From assembly GCA_035642125.1 (NCBI GenBank), contig DASQSZ010000442.1:1-15171 (forward strand): 15,171 nt of DNA, given 5' to 3'. Numbering within the stretch: the first letter of the stretch is position 1; the number at the start of each line of letters is the position of its first letter. Origin of the DNA: CALAED01 sp937891035 (GTDB lineage Bacteria > Actinomycetota > Actinomycetes > Streptosporangiales > Streptosporangiaceae). The notes below the pieces were generated by a model that was given only the letters and a program-made list of their open reading frames with translations, made no database searches and was not told where the DNA came from. Position numbers and translations under genes: made by a program. Below are positions 1 through 5,712 of this stretch, in pieces.

Positions 1-397
1 CGGCGACGTACCGTTCCACCATGGCCCTGGCCCGTTCCCGCCACTCCGCCGCCTGCTCGGCGTCCCGGTAACCCTCGGTGAGCCAGCCGCGCAGCAATAG
101 GCTGCCGGCCATCTCGGTCGTTCGCTCCGGCGGCGGCAGCCGCCACCAGGCCGCCAGCGCGTTGTGCACGCTCGCGCCCAGGCTGTTGTGCGCCCACGGC
201 GGCCCCTTTGACGGCGGCGGCCGGTCGAGATAGGTCATGCGGTAACGGCGCGGGCAGTCCAGCCAGGCGTTCAGCCGCGACGGCGTACACACGTACAGGC
301 GCCGCGGCATGCCCTCAAGCCCAAGCTGCTCGGCCGCCACCACGCCGCTCCCCCCTGTCGTGTCGGTGCTCACACGCACACGTGTTCGCGCGCTCAC
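1..397 (-). CDS. RecB-family (PD-(D/E)XK) exonuclease, N-terminal part, truncated by window edge
   Basis: The first 132 codons are visible and the rest lies left of the window. A stretch reading TPSRLNAWLDCPRRYRMTYL is followed by a Gly and His in the context LGASVHNALAAWW. This is the N-terminal hallmark of RecB-like and Cas4-like nucleases: a Ser-Arg-Leu helix, a Cys-Pro-x-x-Tyr/Phe motif and a G-x-x-x-H motif. The family binds and cleaves DNA, but the catalytic D/E-x-K residues would lie in the unseen part. I chose the GTG at 397 because a GAGGGG ribosome-binding site lies 7 nt upstream; in-frame GTGs at 379 and 373 lack a comparable site. Family level is fairly secure. Whether the full protein has an iron-sulfur cluster cannot be judged, although the visible Cys is compatible with one. 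Confidence 0.75.
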   Translation of the reverse strand, partial: MSARTRVRVSTDTTGGSGVVAAEQLGLEGMPRRLYVCTPSRLNAWLDCPRRYRMTYLDRPPPSKGPPWAHNSLGASVHNALAAWWRLPPPERTTEMAGSLLLRGWLTEGYRDAEQAAEWRERARAMVERYVA

Positions 398-404
398 GCG
401 CCCA

Positions 405-410
405 CCCCTC
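405..410 (-). promoter_or_regulatory. Ribosome-binding site deciding the start of the RecB-like gene
   Basis: GAGGGG on the minus strand lies 7 nt before a GTG at 397. Two further in-frame GTG codons lie 18 and 24 nt downstream without a good Shine-Dalgarno match, so this site favours the longer product. Confidence 0.55.
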
Positions 411-487
411 GCCGGGGAGGCGACAACATCACGCTAGTTCAGGCGTCCGACTTCACTCGCCGGATCGCCCGCCGCCGGATGTCGGAT

Positions 488-509
488 GTCCGGGTTTCAG
501 TCACCGGAC
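488..509 (-). terminator. Possible weak hairpin after the MBL-fold gene
   Basis: GTCCGG (488-493) and CCGGAC (504-509) are perfect 6-bp arms around a 10-nt loop. They begin 2 nt past the stop codon of the MBL-fold gene. No T-tract follows and the stem is short, so a terminator role is only suggested by position. Confidence 0.3.
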
Positions 510-510
510 C

Positions 511-1203
511 TCAGTCGTCGGACTCGCTGTCGAGGGCGTGCCAGCTGTCCCAGCGCGCGTACTCTTCGCCCACGGTGGTCTCCTCGCCGTGGCCGGGCAG
601 GACACGGGTCTCCGGGGGCAGCGGGCCGAGCAGGGTGCCGATCGAGTTGAGCTGGGTCTGCAGGTCCGGATAGATGCCGCCGACCTCGCCCGGCTTGCCC
701 TTGTGCAGGGTGTCGCCGGAGAACAGGACGCCGAGCTGCTCGCTGTAGAGGCAGATGCTGCCCGGCGTGTGCCCGGGCGTGTGCAGCACATCGAACTGGG
801 CGCCGGCGATCTCGAAGACCCCGCCGTCCTCGATGTCGATGTCGGGCGTGAGGTCGCGCATGAACTCGGCTTCTTCGCCGCCCTCGTCGGCCAGCCGGCG
901 GAAATAGCGGCGCCACAGCAGCCGGTCACTGGGGTGCAGCGCGATCGGCGCCGGCTCTTCTTCGTCGGCCTCGGCGACTTCGAGTGCCGCGCTCACATGG
1001 TCGTCGTGCCCGTGCGTACAGATCACCGCCATGACCTCACGCTGGTCGACCACCTTGAGGATCGCCTCGGCATCGTGCGCCGGGTCGATCACGATGACCG
1101 CCTCGTCGTCGCCGACGATCCACGTGTTGTTTTCGACGTCGTATTCCTCGTCGTCAATGACGCACTTGCCTGGCGTCACGACCTGTTCGATCCGCGCATC
1201 CAC
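511..1203 (-). CDS. MBL-fold metallo-hydrolase (glyoxalase II-like)
   Basis: A 230-aa single-domain metallo-beta-lactamase-fold hydrolase. The metal-binding signature is complete: THGHDDH gives H64, H66, D68 and H69; TPGHTPGS gives H145; FSGD gives D164; and PGHG gives H205. This is the two-metal site of the glyoxalase II / persulfide dioxygenase branch of the superfamily, whose members hydrolyse thioesters or related substrates. The substrate cannot be told from sequence. There is no signal peptide, so it should be cytoplasmic. The start is a GTG with only a weak Shine-Dalgarno match. It lies 52 bp downstream of the DUF6758-like gene on the same strand and is probably co-transcribed with it. 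The C-terminus is acidic (ESDD). Confidence 0.9.
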   Translation of the reverse strand: MDARIEQVVTPGKCVIDDEEYDVENNTWIVGDDEAVIVIDPAHDAEAILKVVDQREVMAVICTHGHDDHVSAALEVAEADEEEPAPIALHPSDRLLWRRYFRRLADEGGEEAEFMRDLTPDIDIEDGGVFEIAGAQFDVLHTPGHTPGSICLYSEQLGVLFSGDTLHKGKPGEVGGIYPDLQTQLNSIGTLLGPLPPETRVLPGHGEETTVGEEYARWDSWHALDSESDD

Positions 1204-1255
1204 GGCTCAGCACCCTATCCCTATTTCGCACGTCGGGCGCCCGCCGCCTGAGGCC

Positions 1256-1885
1256 TTAGGGAAGCCGGGGGCAGATGGCGCCGTACGGGAGGTCCAGCTC
1301 CATGTCAGAATCGCGCAAGTCACACAAATTCAGCTGCTCGAGCATGAGCAGGCCGGCTTCGCTCGGCCACAGCACGGCCCACAGCCAATGCCCCAGCGCC
1401 TCGCCGACGTAGACCGCCCGATCCTCCGGGCCGTCCGGAACGACCCACAGCGGCACGGGATGCCCCCTGATCTCCGCCTTGGCGTGCGGCGGCGAGGCGT
1501 CGAAGACGGCGCCGGGGTCGGGCCCGTCGAGCCCGGCGAGGTAGGCGCCGAGCCCCACTCCCAGGTCCTCGGCGACGAGCAGCATGTCGGCCGGGCCGCC
1601 CAGCAGCGCGGGCCCGGACAGCGCCACCGCGCAGGCGCGCGAGCCGGTGCGGTCGTCGCCGGCGTCCAGGAAGCCGGTGACGAGCCAGCCGAGCGGCAGC
1701 GGCCATGGCACCCACAGTGGCACGCGCGCGTCGCGCAGCACGGCCCGCAGGCCCTCACGAGACGGGCTCTTGGGCGGCCGCAACGGCAGGACCGCGCCAT
1801 GTGCGTCACAGGTCCAATCGCTGGACCACAGATTGGGCGCGCGCACCGGCCCTGCGCAGCGCGCGCAGACCTGCTCCGACCTCAC
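1256..1885 (-). CDS. DUF6758-type conserved protein with N-terminal zinc ribbon
   Basis: A 209-aa protein that I recall as the actinobacterial DUF6758 family; function unknown. The N-terminus carries C7-x2-C10, then C26-x2-H29 (CARC and CDAH), a likely zinc ribbon. A PLWVPWPLPLGWLVTG segment (about residues 56-71) and a second conserved region, PGAVFDASPPHAKAE (about 123-138), follow. The C-terminal half is rich in Trp and Leu (GHWLWAVLWPSEAG), perhaps a hydrophobic surface rather than a true TM segment. The start is GTG at 1885 without a clear ribosome-binding site. It is divergent from the Nudix gene and upstream of the MBL-fold hydrolase, so the two minus-strand genes probably form an operon. 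Family assignment is from memory of homologues, not a search. Confidence 0.7.
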   Translation of the reverse strand: MRSEQVCARCAGPVRAPNLWSSDWTCDAHGAVLPLRPPKSPSREGLRAVLRDARVPLWVPWPLPLGWLVTGFLDAGDDRTGSRACAVALSGPALLGGPADMLLVAEDLGVGLGAYLAGLDGPDPGAVFDASPPHAKAEIRGHPVPLWVVPDGPEDRAVYVGEALGHWLWAVLWPSEAGLLMLEQLNLCDLRDSDMELDLPYGAICPRLP

Positions 1886-1918
1886 GATTACTCACGGTCG
1901 CCGCTGACCGTCCTCACG
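1881..1918. promoter_or_regulatory. Divergent intergenic repeats between DUF6758 and Nudix genes
   Basis: The hexamer CTCACG occurs at 1881, 1891 and 1913, and an inverted repeat ACGGTC-N6-GACCGT spans 1894-1911. The region sits between two divergent genes and could hold operators or promoters for both. No clear -10/-35 pair is visible. Confidence 0.25.
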
Positions 1919-1946
1919 TCAAGGTCTTGGAGGGATACTTGACCGC

Positions 1947-2378
1947 GTGCGGGTGCGATGTGTGGGCGCGGTGGTACGCGACGAGGGCGGCAGGCTGTTG
2001 CTGATCCGCCGCGGTCATCCGCCCGGCGAGGGGCTGTGGTCGCTGCCCGGCGGCCGGGTGGAGCCCGGCGAGTCCGATGGGGTCGCGGTCGCGAGGGAGT
2101 TGTGGGAGGAGACCGGGCTGCGGACCGAGGTCGGCGAGCTGATCGCCGTCGTGGCCCGGCCCGGCCCCGGCGACGTGGTCTACGACATCCACGAATACAC
2201 CGCGACGCCGGTCGGCGGCACGCTGCGGCCCGGCGACGACGCCGCCGACGTCCGTTGGGCGGACGCGGCCGAGCTGCATGCGCTGCCGATCACCCCCGGA
2301 CTCCTGGAAGCGCTGACCGATTGGGGCATATTGCCCCATGATGGGGGTGGGCTCGGACGGCCGGACGGCATGACGTGA
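1947..2378 (+). CDS. Nudix hydrolase
   Basis: A 143-aa Nudix-fold pyrophosphohydrolase. The Nudix box is perfect: G36-x5-E42-x7-R50-E51-L52-x-E54-E55-x-G57-L58. The Glu residues of the RELWEE core bind Mg2+. The family hydrolyses nucleoside diphosphates linked to another moiety (oxidised nucleotides, ADP-ribose, NADH and others). The short single-domain form with LPGGRVEPGE resembles MutT/ADP-ribose-type enzymes, but substrate cannot be assigned. It starts at a GTG with GGAGGG 12 nt upstream, a rather long spacing. It is divergent from the DUF6758-like gene. The last residues (GGGLGRPDGMT) look like an unstructured tail. Confidence 0.92.
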   Translation: MRVRCVGAVVRDEGGRLLLIRRGHPPGEGLWSLPGGRVEPGESDGVAVARELWEETGLRTEVGELIAVVARPGPGDVVYDIHEYTATPVGGTLRPGDDAADVRWADAAELHALPITPGLLEALTDWGILPHDGGGLGRPDGMT

Positions 2379-2380
2379 CG

Positions 2381-2426
2381 GATCGACGTCGCAGCCGATC
2401 GACAGGTAGACGTATCGATCGACGTC
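2381..2426. promoter_or_regulatory. Triple GATCGAC repeat upstream of the PH-like membrane protein gene
   Basis: GATCGAC occurs at 2381, 2397 and 2417. The first and last copies extend to GATCGACGTC, which contains the palindrome GACGTC. The repeats fill most of the 107-bp gap before the next gene, where a promoter or operator is expected. A regulatory role is inferred only from repetition and position. Confidence 0.25.
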
Positions 2427-2485
2427 ATCGCTAAGGTGGCCGATCCCGAGCGAGCTCACAGTTGGCCAAGAGGGGGTCGGCACCG

Positions 2486-3460
2486 TTGCAACGCCTTGAG
2501 TTTCGGCTGGATTTCCGCCAGCGCGTCTTCTATCTCGTGCTGGCGGGCATTTGGGTGCTGATCGCCCTGGCCAGAGCGGCCATCGGACTGGGCGGAGGCG
2601 CCTTCCTCGCACTGCTGCTCGCCGGGCTCTTCGCCTTTTACTTCTTCTGGTACGCCCGCTTCGGGGTGACGCTGACGCAGCAGGGCATCACCCTGCACGG
2701 CTGGACCACCCACACCTACGGCTGGCACGAGGTGCGCGCCATCCAGCCCACGATGTTCTTGCTCCAGCGGCGCACCGCGATCGAGTTCGTCCACGGCGGC
2801 CGGCGCCGCGCCTGGGCGCCGCTGCACTACTGGTCGACTCCGGATCCGGAGTTCGACCGCAAGGTCTACGCCATGCAGCAGTGGCACGCGCAGTTCGCCG
2901 GGCAGCAGGCACCGGCGCCCCAACCGGGCTGGGGCGGGCCGTCCTACGGACAGCAGCAGGCCTACGGGCAGCCTTCCTACGATCCCCAGATCTACGGGCA
3001 ACCGTCCTACGACCCGCAGGCCTACGGGCAACCGTCGTACGGGCAGCAGTCGTACGGGCAGCCGGCCGGTTATGGCTATGGCGAGCAGCAACCCTACGGT
3101 CAGCCCGGCTATGGACGGCAGGACTACGCGCAGGGCTACGGCCAGCAGCAGCCCTATCCGCAGCAGGCGCAGCCACCGGGGCCGTACGGCGGCCAGCCCG
3201 GTTACCCGCCGCAGCAGCAGCCACCGCAGCCGTACGGCGCGCAACCGGAATACGGGCAGCAGGAGCCGTACGGGCAGCCGCAGCCGCATGGGCAGGCCGA
3301 GTACCGCCAGCCGGACATCTATGAGCAGCAGCCTTACGGCGGGCAGCCGCCCGCGGCACAGGGCCGGCCGCAGAGCGGTCAGGATCCGGCCGAGTGGACG
3401 AAGATGTTCGGGGCCGACGCCGATCCCCATCCCAACGGCAACCAGCACCACCGCCGCTGA
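2486..3460 (+). CDS. Two-TM PH-like membrane protein with long Q/Y/G/P-rich repeat tail
   Basis: Function unknown. Residue numbers use the TTG at 2486, which has GAGGGGG 9 nt upstream. An in-frame TTG at 2462 would add 8 residues but has a weaker ribosome-binding site. Two hydrophobic helices (about 13-33 and 37-57) form a hairpin. A region of about 78 residues follows (GVTLTQQGITLHGW then the WHEVRAIQ segment) that looks like a bacterial PH domain. From about residue 140 to the end (roughly 185 aa) the protein is low complexity: repeats of YGQPSY, DPQ and QQPYG with almost no hydrophobic residues apart from Tyr. The tail is prion-like in composition and should be disordered in the cytoplasm. 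The gene is convergent with the acyl-CoA dehydrogenase gene. Expression, topology and role cannot be read from sequence. Confidence 0.8.
   Translation: MQRLEFRLDFRQRVFYLVLAGIWVLIALARAAIGLGGGAFLALLLAGLFAFYFFWYARFGVTLTQQGITLHGWTTHTYGWHEVRAIQPTMFLLQRRTAIEFVHGGRRRAWAPLHYWSTPDPEFDRKVYAMQQWHAQFAGQQAPAPQPGWGGPSYGQQQAYGQPSYDPQIYGQPSYDPQAYGQPSYGQQSYGQPAGYGYGEQQPYGQPGYGRQDYAQGYGQQQPYPQQAQPPGPYGGQPGYPPQQQPPQPYGAQPEYGQQEPYGQPQPHGQAEYRQPDIYEQQPYGGQPPAAQGRPQSGQDPAEWTKMFGADADPHPNGNQHHRR
2938..3350 (+). repeat. Coding low-complexity repeat (Tyr-Gly-Gln-Pro units)
   Basis: Degenerate repeats built on TACGGGCAGCC and TACGGGCAACC encode YGQP units. The clearest copies lie at about 2965-3065, where YGQPSYDPQ is repeated with small changes. 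Runs of CAG codons are common. Such stretches vary in length between strains through slippage or recombination. Confidence 0.65.
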
Positions 3461-3504
3461 TCACGGGCCGGCCGCGCGCACCGCGCCCGCCGCGTGATCA
3501 GCGG
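3454..3504. terminator. Bidirectional hairpin terminator containing both stop codons
   Basis: CCGCTGATCACG (3454-3465) and CGTGATCAGCGG (3493-3504) are perfect 12-bp inverted arms around a GC-rich 27-nt interior that can fold further. The TGA of the membrane-protein gene (3458-3460) and the TGA of the acyl-CoA dehydrogenase (3498-3500, minus strand) each lie inside an arm. Placement between convergent genes supports a shared terminator. No T-tract is seen, as is usual in high-GC actinomycetes. Confidence 0.65.
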
Positions 3505-4685
3505 GCCACGTACTCCTCGAGCAGCCGGCGACCGATGATCATCTTCTGGATGTCGGCCGTGCCCTCGCCGATGAGCAGCATGGGCGCCTCCCGGTAGAGC
3601 CGCTCGATCTCGGCCTCGGTGGAGTAGGCGTAGCCGCCGTGGATGCGGAAGGCGTCTTCGACGACCTCCTTGCAGTACTCGCCGGCGAGGTACTTGGCCA
3701 TGCCCGCCTCGAGGTCGTTCCTGGCTCCGGAGTCCTTGCGCCGGGCGGCCATCACCGTCATCTGGTGCGCCGCCTCGACCTTGGTGGCCATCTCGGCCAG
3801 GCGGAATTGTACGGCCTGGTGCTCGGCGATCGGCCGGCCGAACGTCTCGCGCCGCTGCGCGTAGGAGATCGCCAGCTCGAAGGCCCGCAGCGCCACACCA
3901 CAGCCGCGCGCGGCGACGTTGACCCTGCCGACCTCGACCCCGTCCATCATGTGGAAGAACCCGCGCCCGGGCGTGCCGCCGAGGATCTGGGTCGCCGGCA
4001 GCCGGAAGCCGTCGAAGAGCAACTCGGTCGTATCAACGCCCTTGTAGCCCATCTTGTCGATCTTGCCCGGGACGCGCAGGCCGGGGGCGACCTCGCCGAA
4101 CCCCGGCTCCTTGTTCACGAGGAACGTCGTCATGCCCCCATGTCCAGCGTCGGGGTCGGTCTTGACCAGCGTCGCCACCAGATTGGCCGTCGCGCCGTTG
4201 GTGAGCCAGTACTTCTGCCCGGTGATCTCGTAGTGGTCGCCATCGGCGACGGCCCTCGTCCTGATGGCGGCCACGTCCGACCCGCAGCCCGGCTCCGACA
4301 TCGAGAACGCCGCCCGGACCTCGCCGGTGGCCATCCGCGGCAGGTACTCCGCGCGCTGCCGCTCCGTGCCGTGCTGCATGATCATCCACGCCACGATGAA
4401 GTGCGTGTTGACGATCCCTGACACGCTCATCCAGCCGCGCGCGAGTTGCTCGACGACCAGCGCGTACGTCAGCAGCGACGCGCCGAGACCGCCGTGCTCC
4501 TCGGGGATCATGAGGCCGAACAGGCCCATCTCGCGCATGCCGTCCACGATCTCCGCCGGGTAGCGGTCCTCGTGTTCCAGCGTGGTCGCGACCGGCAGGA
4601 CCTCCTTGTCCACGAACGCCCGGACCGCGGCGATGATCTCCTGCTGGACCTCGGTGAGTCCGTCGGTCCGCGCGAGACGAGACAT
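3498..4685 (-). CDS. Acyl-CoA dehydrogenase
   Basis: A 395-aa flavoenzyme of usual family length. It oxidises an acyl-CoA to the trans-2-enoyl-CoA with FAD and passes electrons to ETF. The N-terminal helical domain spans about 10-120. FSMSEPGCGSD (127-137) is the FAD/substrate signature, and GQKYWLTNG (156-164) lies in the beta domain. The C-terminal helical domain contains RRETFGRPI (278-286) and RIHGGYAYS (347-355). The catalytic base is most likely E374 in GEGTADIQ, the position used by short/medium-chain enzymes. The ATG start has GGAGG about 8 nt upstream. Chain length and pathway (fatty acid, branched-chain amino acid or other) cannot be assigned. It is divergent from the 4736 gene across a 50-bp gap holding an inverted repeat. 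Confidence 0.93.
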   Translation of the reverse strand: MSRLARTDGLTEVQQEIIAAVRAFVDKEVLPVATTLEHEDRYPAEIVDGMREMGLFGLMIPEEHGGLGASLLTYALVVEQLARGWMSVSGIVNTHFIVAWMIMQHGTERQRAEYLPRMATGEVRAAFSMSEPGCGSDVAAIRTRAVADGDHYEITGQKYWLTNGATANLVATLVKTDPDAGHGGMTTFLVNKEPGFGEVAPGLRVPGKIDKMGYKGVDTTELLFDGFRLPATQILGGTPGRGFFHMMDGVEVGRVNVAARGCGVALRAFELAISYAQRRETFGRPIAEHQAVQFRLAEMATKVEAAHQMTVMAARRKDSGARNDLEAGMAKYLAGEYCKEVVEDAFRIHGGYAYSTEAEIERLYREAPMLLIGEGTADIQKMIIGRRLLEEYVAR

Positions 4686-4701
4686 GCTCGCTCCCTCCCA
4701 G

Positions 4702-4716
4702 TAGAACCAAATTCTA
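4702..4716. promoter_or_regulatory. Inverted repeat in the divergent promoter of the acyl-CoA dehydrogenase
   Basis: TAGAA-N5-TTCTA is a perfect inverted repeat in a 50-bp divergent gap. On the minus strand its TAGAAT differs from the TATAAT -10 consensus at one base and lies about 25 nt before the acyl-CoA dehydrogenase start, but I see no good -35. It could be an operator for a TetR-type regulator overlapping a -10. The half-site TAGAAC resembles that of KstR-type sites, but the spacing differs by one base. Confidence 0.35.
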
Positions 4717-4735
4717 GGTGTGAGAGGCTGCGGGC

Positions 4736-5236
4736 ATGAGCGACTTCCACGCCGCCCTGGTCGAGGAGGCGACCAAGAGGTCGGGCGTGCTGTGGCTCGC
4801 GTTGCCCGGCCTCTCCCGTCCCCGGGCGGCCTGGCACGTCTGGTACGAGGGCGCCGCGTACGTGCTCACCGGCGGCGAGGGCGAGCAGCCGTTGCCCGGC
4901 CTGCCGGAGTCTACGCACGTCACGGTGATCGTGGGCAGTAAGGACAAGGGCGTCCGGCTCGTCAGCTGGGAGGCCGAGGTGACCGAAATCGAGCCCGAGA
5001 CCGACGAGTGGGACGCCGTGGTGCCCGTCCTCGCCCGCGAACGGCGGAGCGGCGATCAGGAGCAGGCCGAGCGATGGGCCCGCGATTCGTACGTCATCCG
5101 CCTCGCCCCCACCGGCGAGGCGACCACCGACCACCGCGCGGATTACGCGACCGTACGGCCGGTGCCGACGCCCGCCACCTCCGGCACCAAGCGCCCCTTC
5201 ATGATCGGCGCCAAACGTCGCGAAGCCGACCGCTGA
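4736..5236 (+). CDS. Conserved hypothetical protein, possible FMN-binding split-barrel (pyridoxamine oxidase-like)
   Basis: A 166-aa soluble protein without signal peptide or TM segment. Alternating short strands (SGVLWLALP, AAWHVWYEGAAYVLTG, HVTVIVGSKD, VRLVSWEAEVTEI), then a helix around ARERRSGDQEQAERWARDS and a final strand YVIRLAPTG, look like the split-barrel flavin/F420-binding fold related to pyridoxamine 5'-phosphate oxidase. I see no diagnostic cofactor motif, so this is a fold guess. The C-terminus (about 145-166) is basic and probably flexible. The ATG has GAGAGG 8 nt upstream. It is divergent from the acyl-CoA dehydrogenase, possibly sharing control, and convergent with tatB. Confidence 0.6.
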   Translation: MSDFHAALVEEATKRSGVLWLALPGLSRPRAAWHVWYEGAAYVLTGGEGEQPLPGLPESTHVTVIVGSKDKGVRLVSWEAEVTEIEPETDEWDAVVPVLARERRSGDQEQAERWARDSYVIRLAPTGEATTDHRADYATVRPVPTPATSGTKRPFMIGAKRREADR

Positions 5237-5262
5237 GGTCCGGGGCGGCCGGGCGACCTCAG
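5233..5262. terminator. Hairpin between the convergent 4736 gene and tatB
   Basis: CTGAGGTC (5233-5240) and GACCTCAG (5255-5262) are perfect 8-bp arms around a 14-nt GC-rich loop. The left arm includes the TGA stop of the plus-strand gene, and the right arm ends 7 bases before the tatB stop. It is probably a terminator for one or both genes. Confidence 0.5.
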
Positions 5263-5280
5263 GTGGCCTCAGGTGGCCTC
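5261..5280. repeat. 10-bp tandem duplication over the tatB stop codon
   Basis: AGGTGGCCTC occurs twice in direct tandem. The tatB stop codon (5269-5271, minus strand) spans the junction of the two copies, so the duplication may have created or shifted the 3' end of the gene. Confidence 0.6.
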
Positions 5281-5619
5281 GCGGTCGAAGGGGGGGCGGC
5301 CGTTGTCGTCCCAGGTCGAGGTCACGGGTGTATCGACAAATTTGTTGCGCGGCTCCGCATCCGCCAAAAGCGGATCGTCGTCGATGTCACTGAGCAGGTG
5401 CTTTTGCACGAACCTGCGGGGGTGCAGATCGGTCGGGTCGAAGTTGGCGAACTCGGGGCCGAGCCCCTCCTGCAGGTCGCGCTTGGCGCTGTTGGCCATG
5501 TGGCGCAGCTGCCGCAGCGCCCGACCCGCCTGCTGGGCGACCGAGGGCAGCTTGTCGCCGAAGATAACCAAGGCGAGCACTCCCAAGAGCATGAACTCGC
5601 CAAAGCCGACGTCGAACAC
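5269..5619 (-). CDS. tatB: Sec-independent (Tat) protein translocase subunit TatB
   Basis: A 116-aa TatA/B-family protein. It begins MFDVGFGEF with E8 in the membrane helix, has one TM segment (about 6-20), the hinge FGDKLP (20-25), and an amphipathic helix (PSVAQQAGRALRQLRHMANS, about 25-44). A charged, variable tail follows. The first residues and the length are typical of TatB, which with TatC binds twin-arginine signal peptides at the cytoplasmic membrane. I chose the GTG at 5619 because GGAGGA lies 4 nt upstream; an upstream in-frame TTG at 5688 would add a Pro/Arg-rich stretch unlike the family. tatB next to htrA is also seen in mycobacteria (Rv1223-Rv1224). A 12-bp-stem hairpin separates it from htrA, so it may have its own promoter. 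Confidence 0.9.
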   Translation of the reverse strand: MFDVGFGEFMLLGVLALVIFGDKLPSVAQQAGRALRQLRHMANSAKRDLQEGLGPEFANFDPTDLHPRRFVQKHLLSDIDDDPLLADAEPRNKFVDTPVTSTWDDNGRPPFDREAT

Positions 5620-5623
5620 CCTG

Positions 5624-5629
5624 TCCTCC
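5624..5629 (-). promoter_or_regulatory. Ribosome-binding site deciding the tatB start
   Basis: GGAGGA on the minus strand lies 4 nt before the GTG at 5619. It supports the short TatB form that starts directly at the conserved MFDVGF sequence. Confidence 0.7.
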
Positions 5630-5638
5630 AACAGCGCG

Positions 5639-5667
5639 GGAGGCCGGGCCGTCTTGGCCCGGCCTCC
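5639..5667 (-). terminator. Strong hairpin between htrA and tatB
   Basis: GGAGGCCGGGCC (5639-5650) and GGCCCGGCCTCC (5656-5667) form a perfect 12-bp stem with a 5-nt loop. It lies 45 bp past the htrA stop and just upstream of the tatB ribosome-binding site. It probably ends or attenuates htrA transcripts. No T-tract follows. Confidence 0.65.
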
Positions 5668-5712
5668 ACAGCGTAACCGCGTGGGCAAACACCTGGTTAG
5701 CCCCAGCGCATG

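Noticed and set aside
371..385. Alternating purine-pyrimidine run with Z-DNA potential
   Set aside because: Only 15 bp and inside or next to the start of a coding region; common by chance in GC-rich DNA.
208..1251. Long plus-strand frame opposite the MBL-fold and RecB-like genes
   Set aside because: It runs antisense to two well-supported genes and has shadow-type composition.
2938..3350. CRISPR-like array in the repeated segment
   Set aside because: The repeats are in-frame codons for YGQP units with irregular spacing, not direct repeats with unique spacers.
2456..3451. Long minus-strand frame opposite the PH-like membrane protein
   Set aside because: Its Leu/Arg/Val-rich repetitive translation mirrors the YGQP repeats of the true gene.
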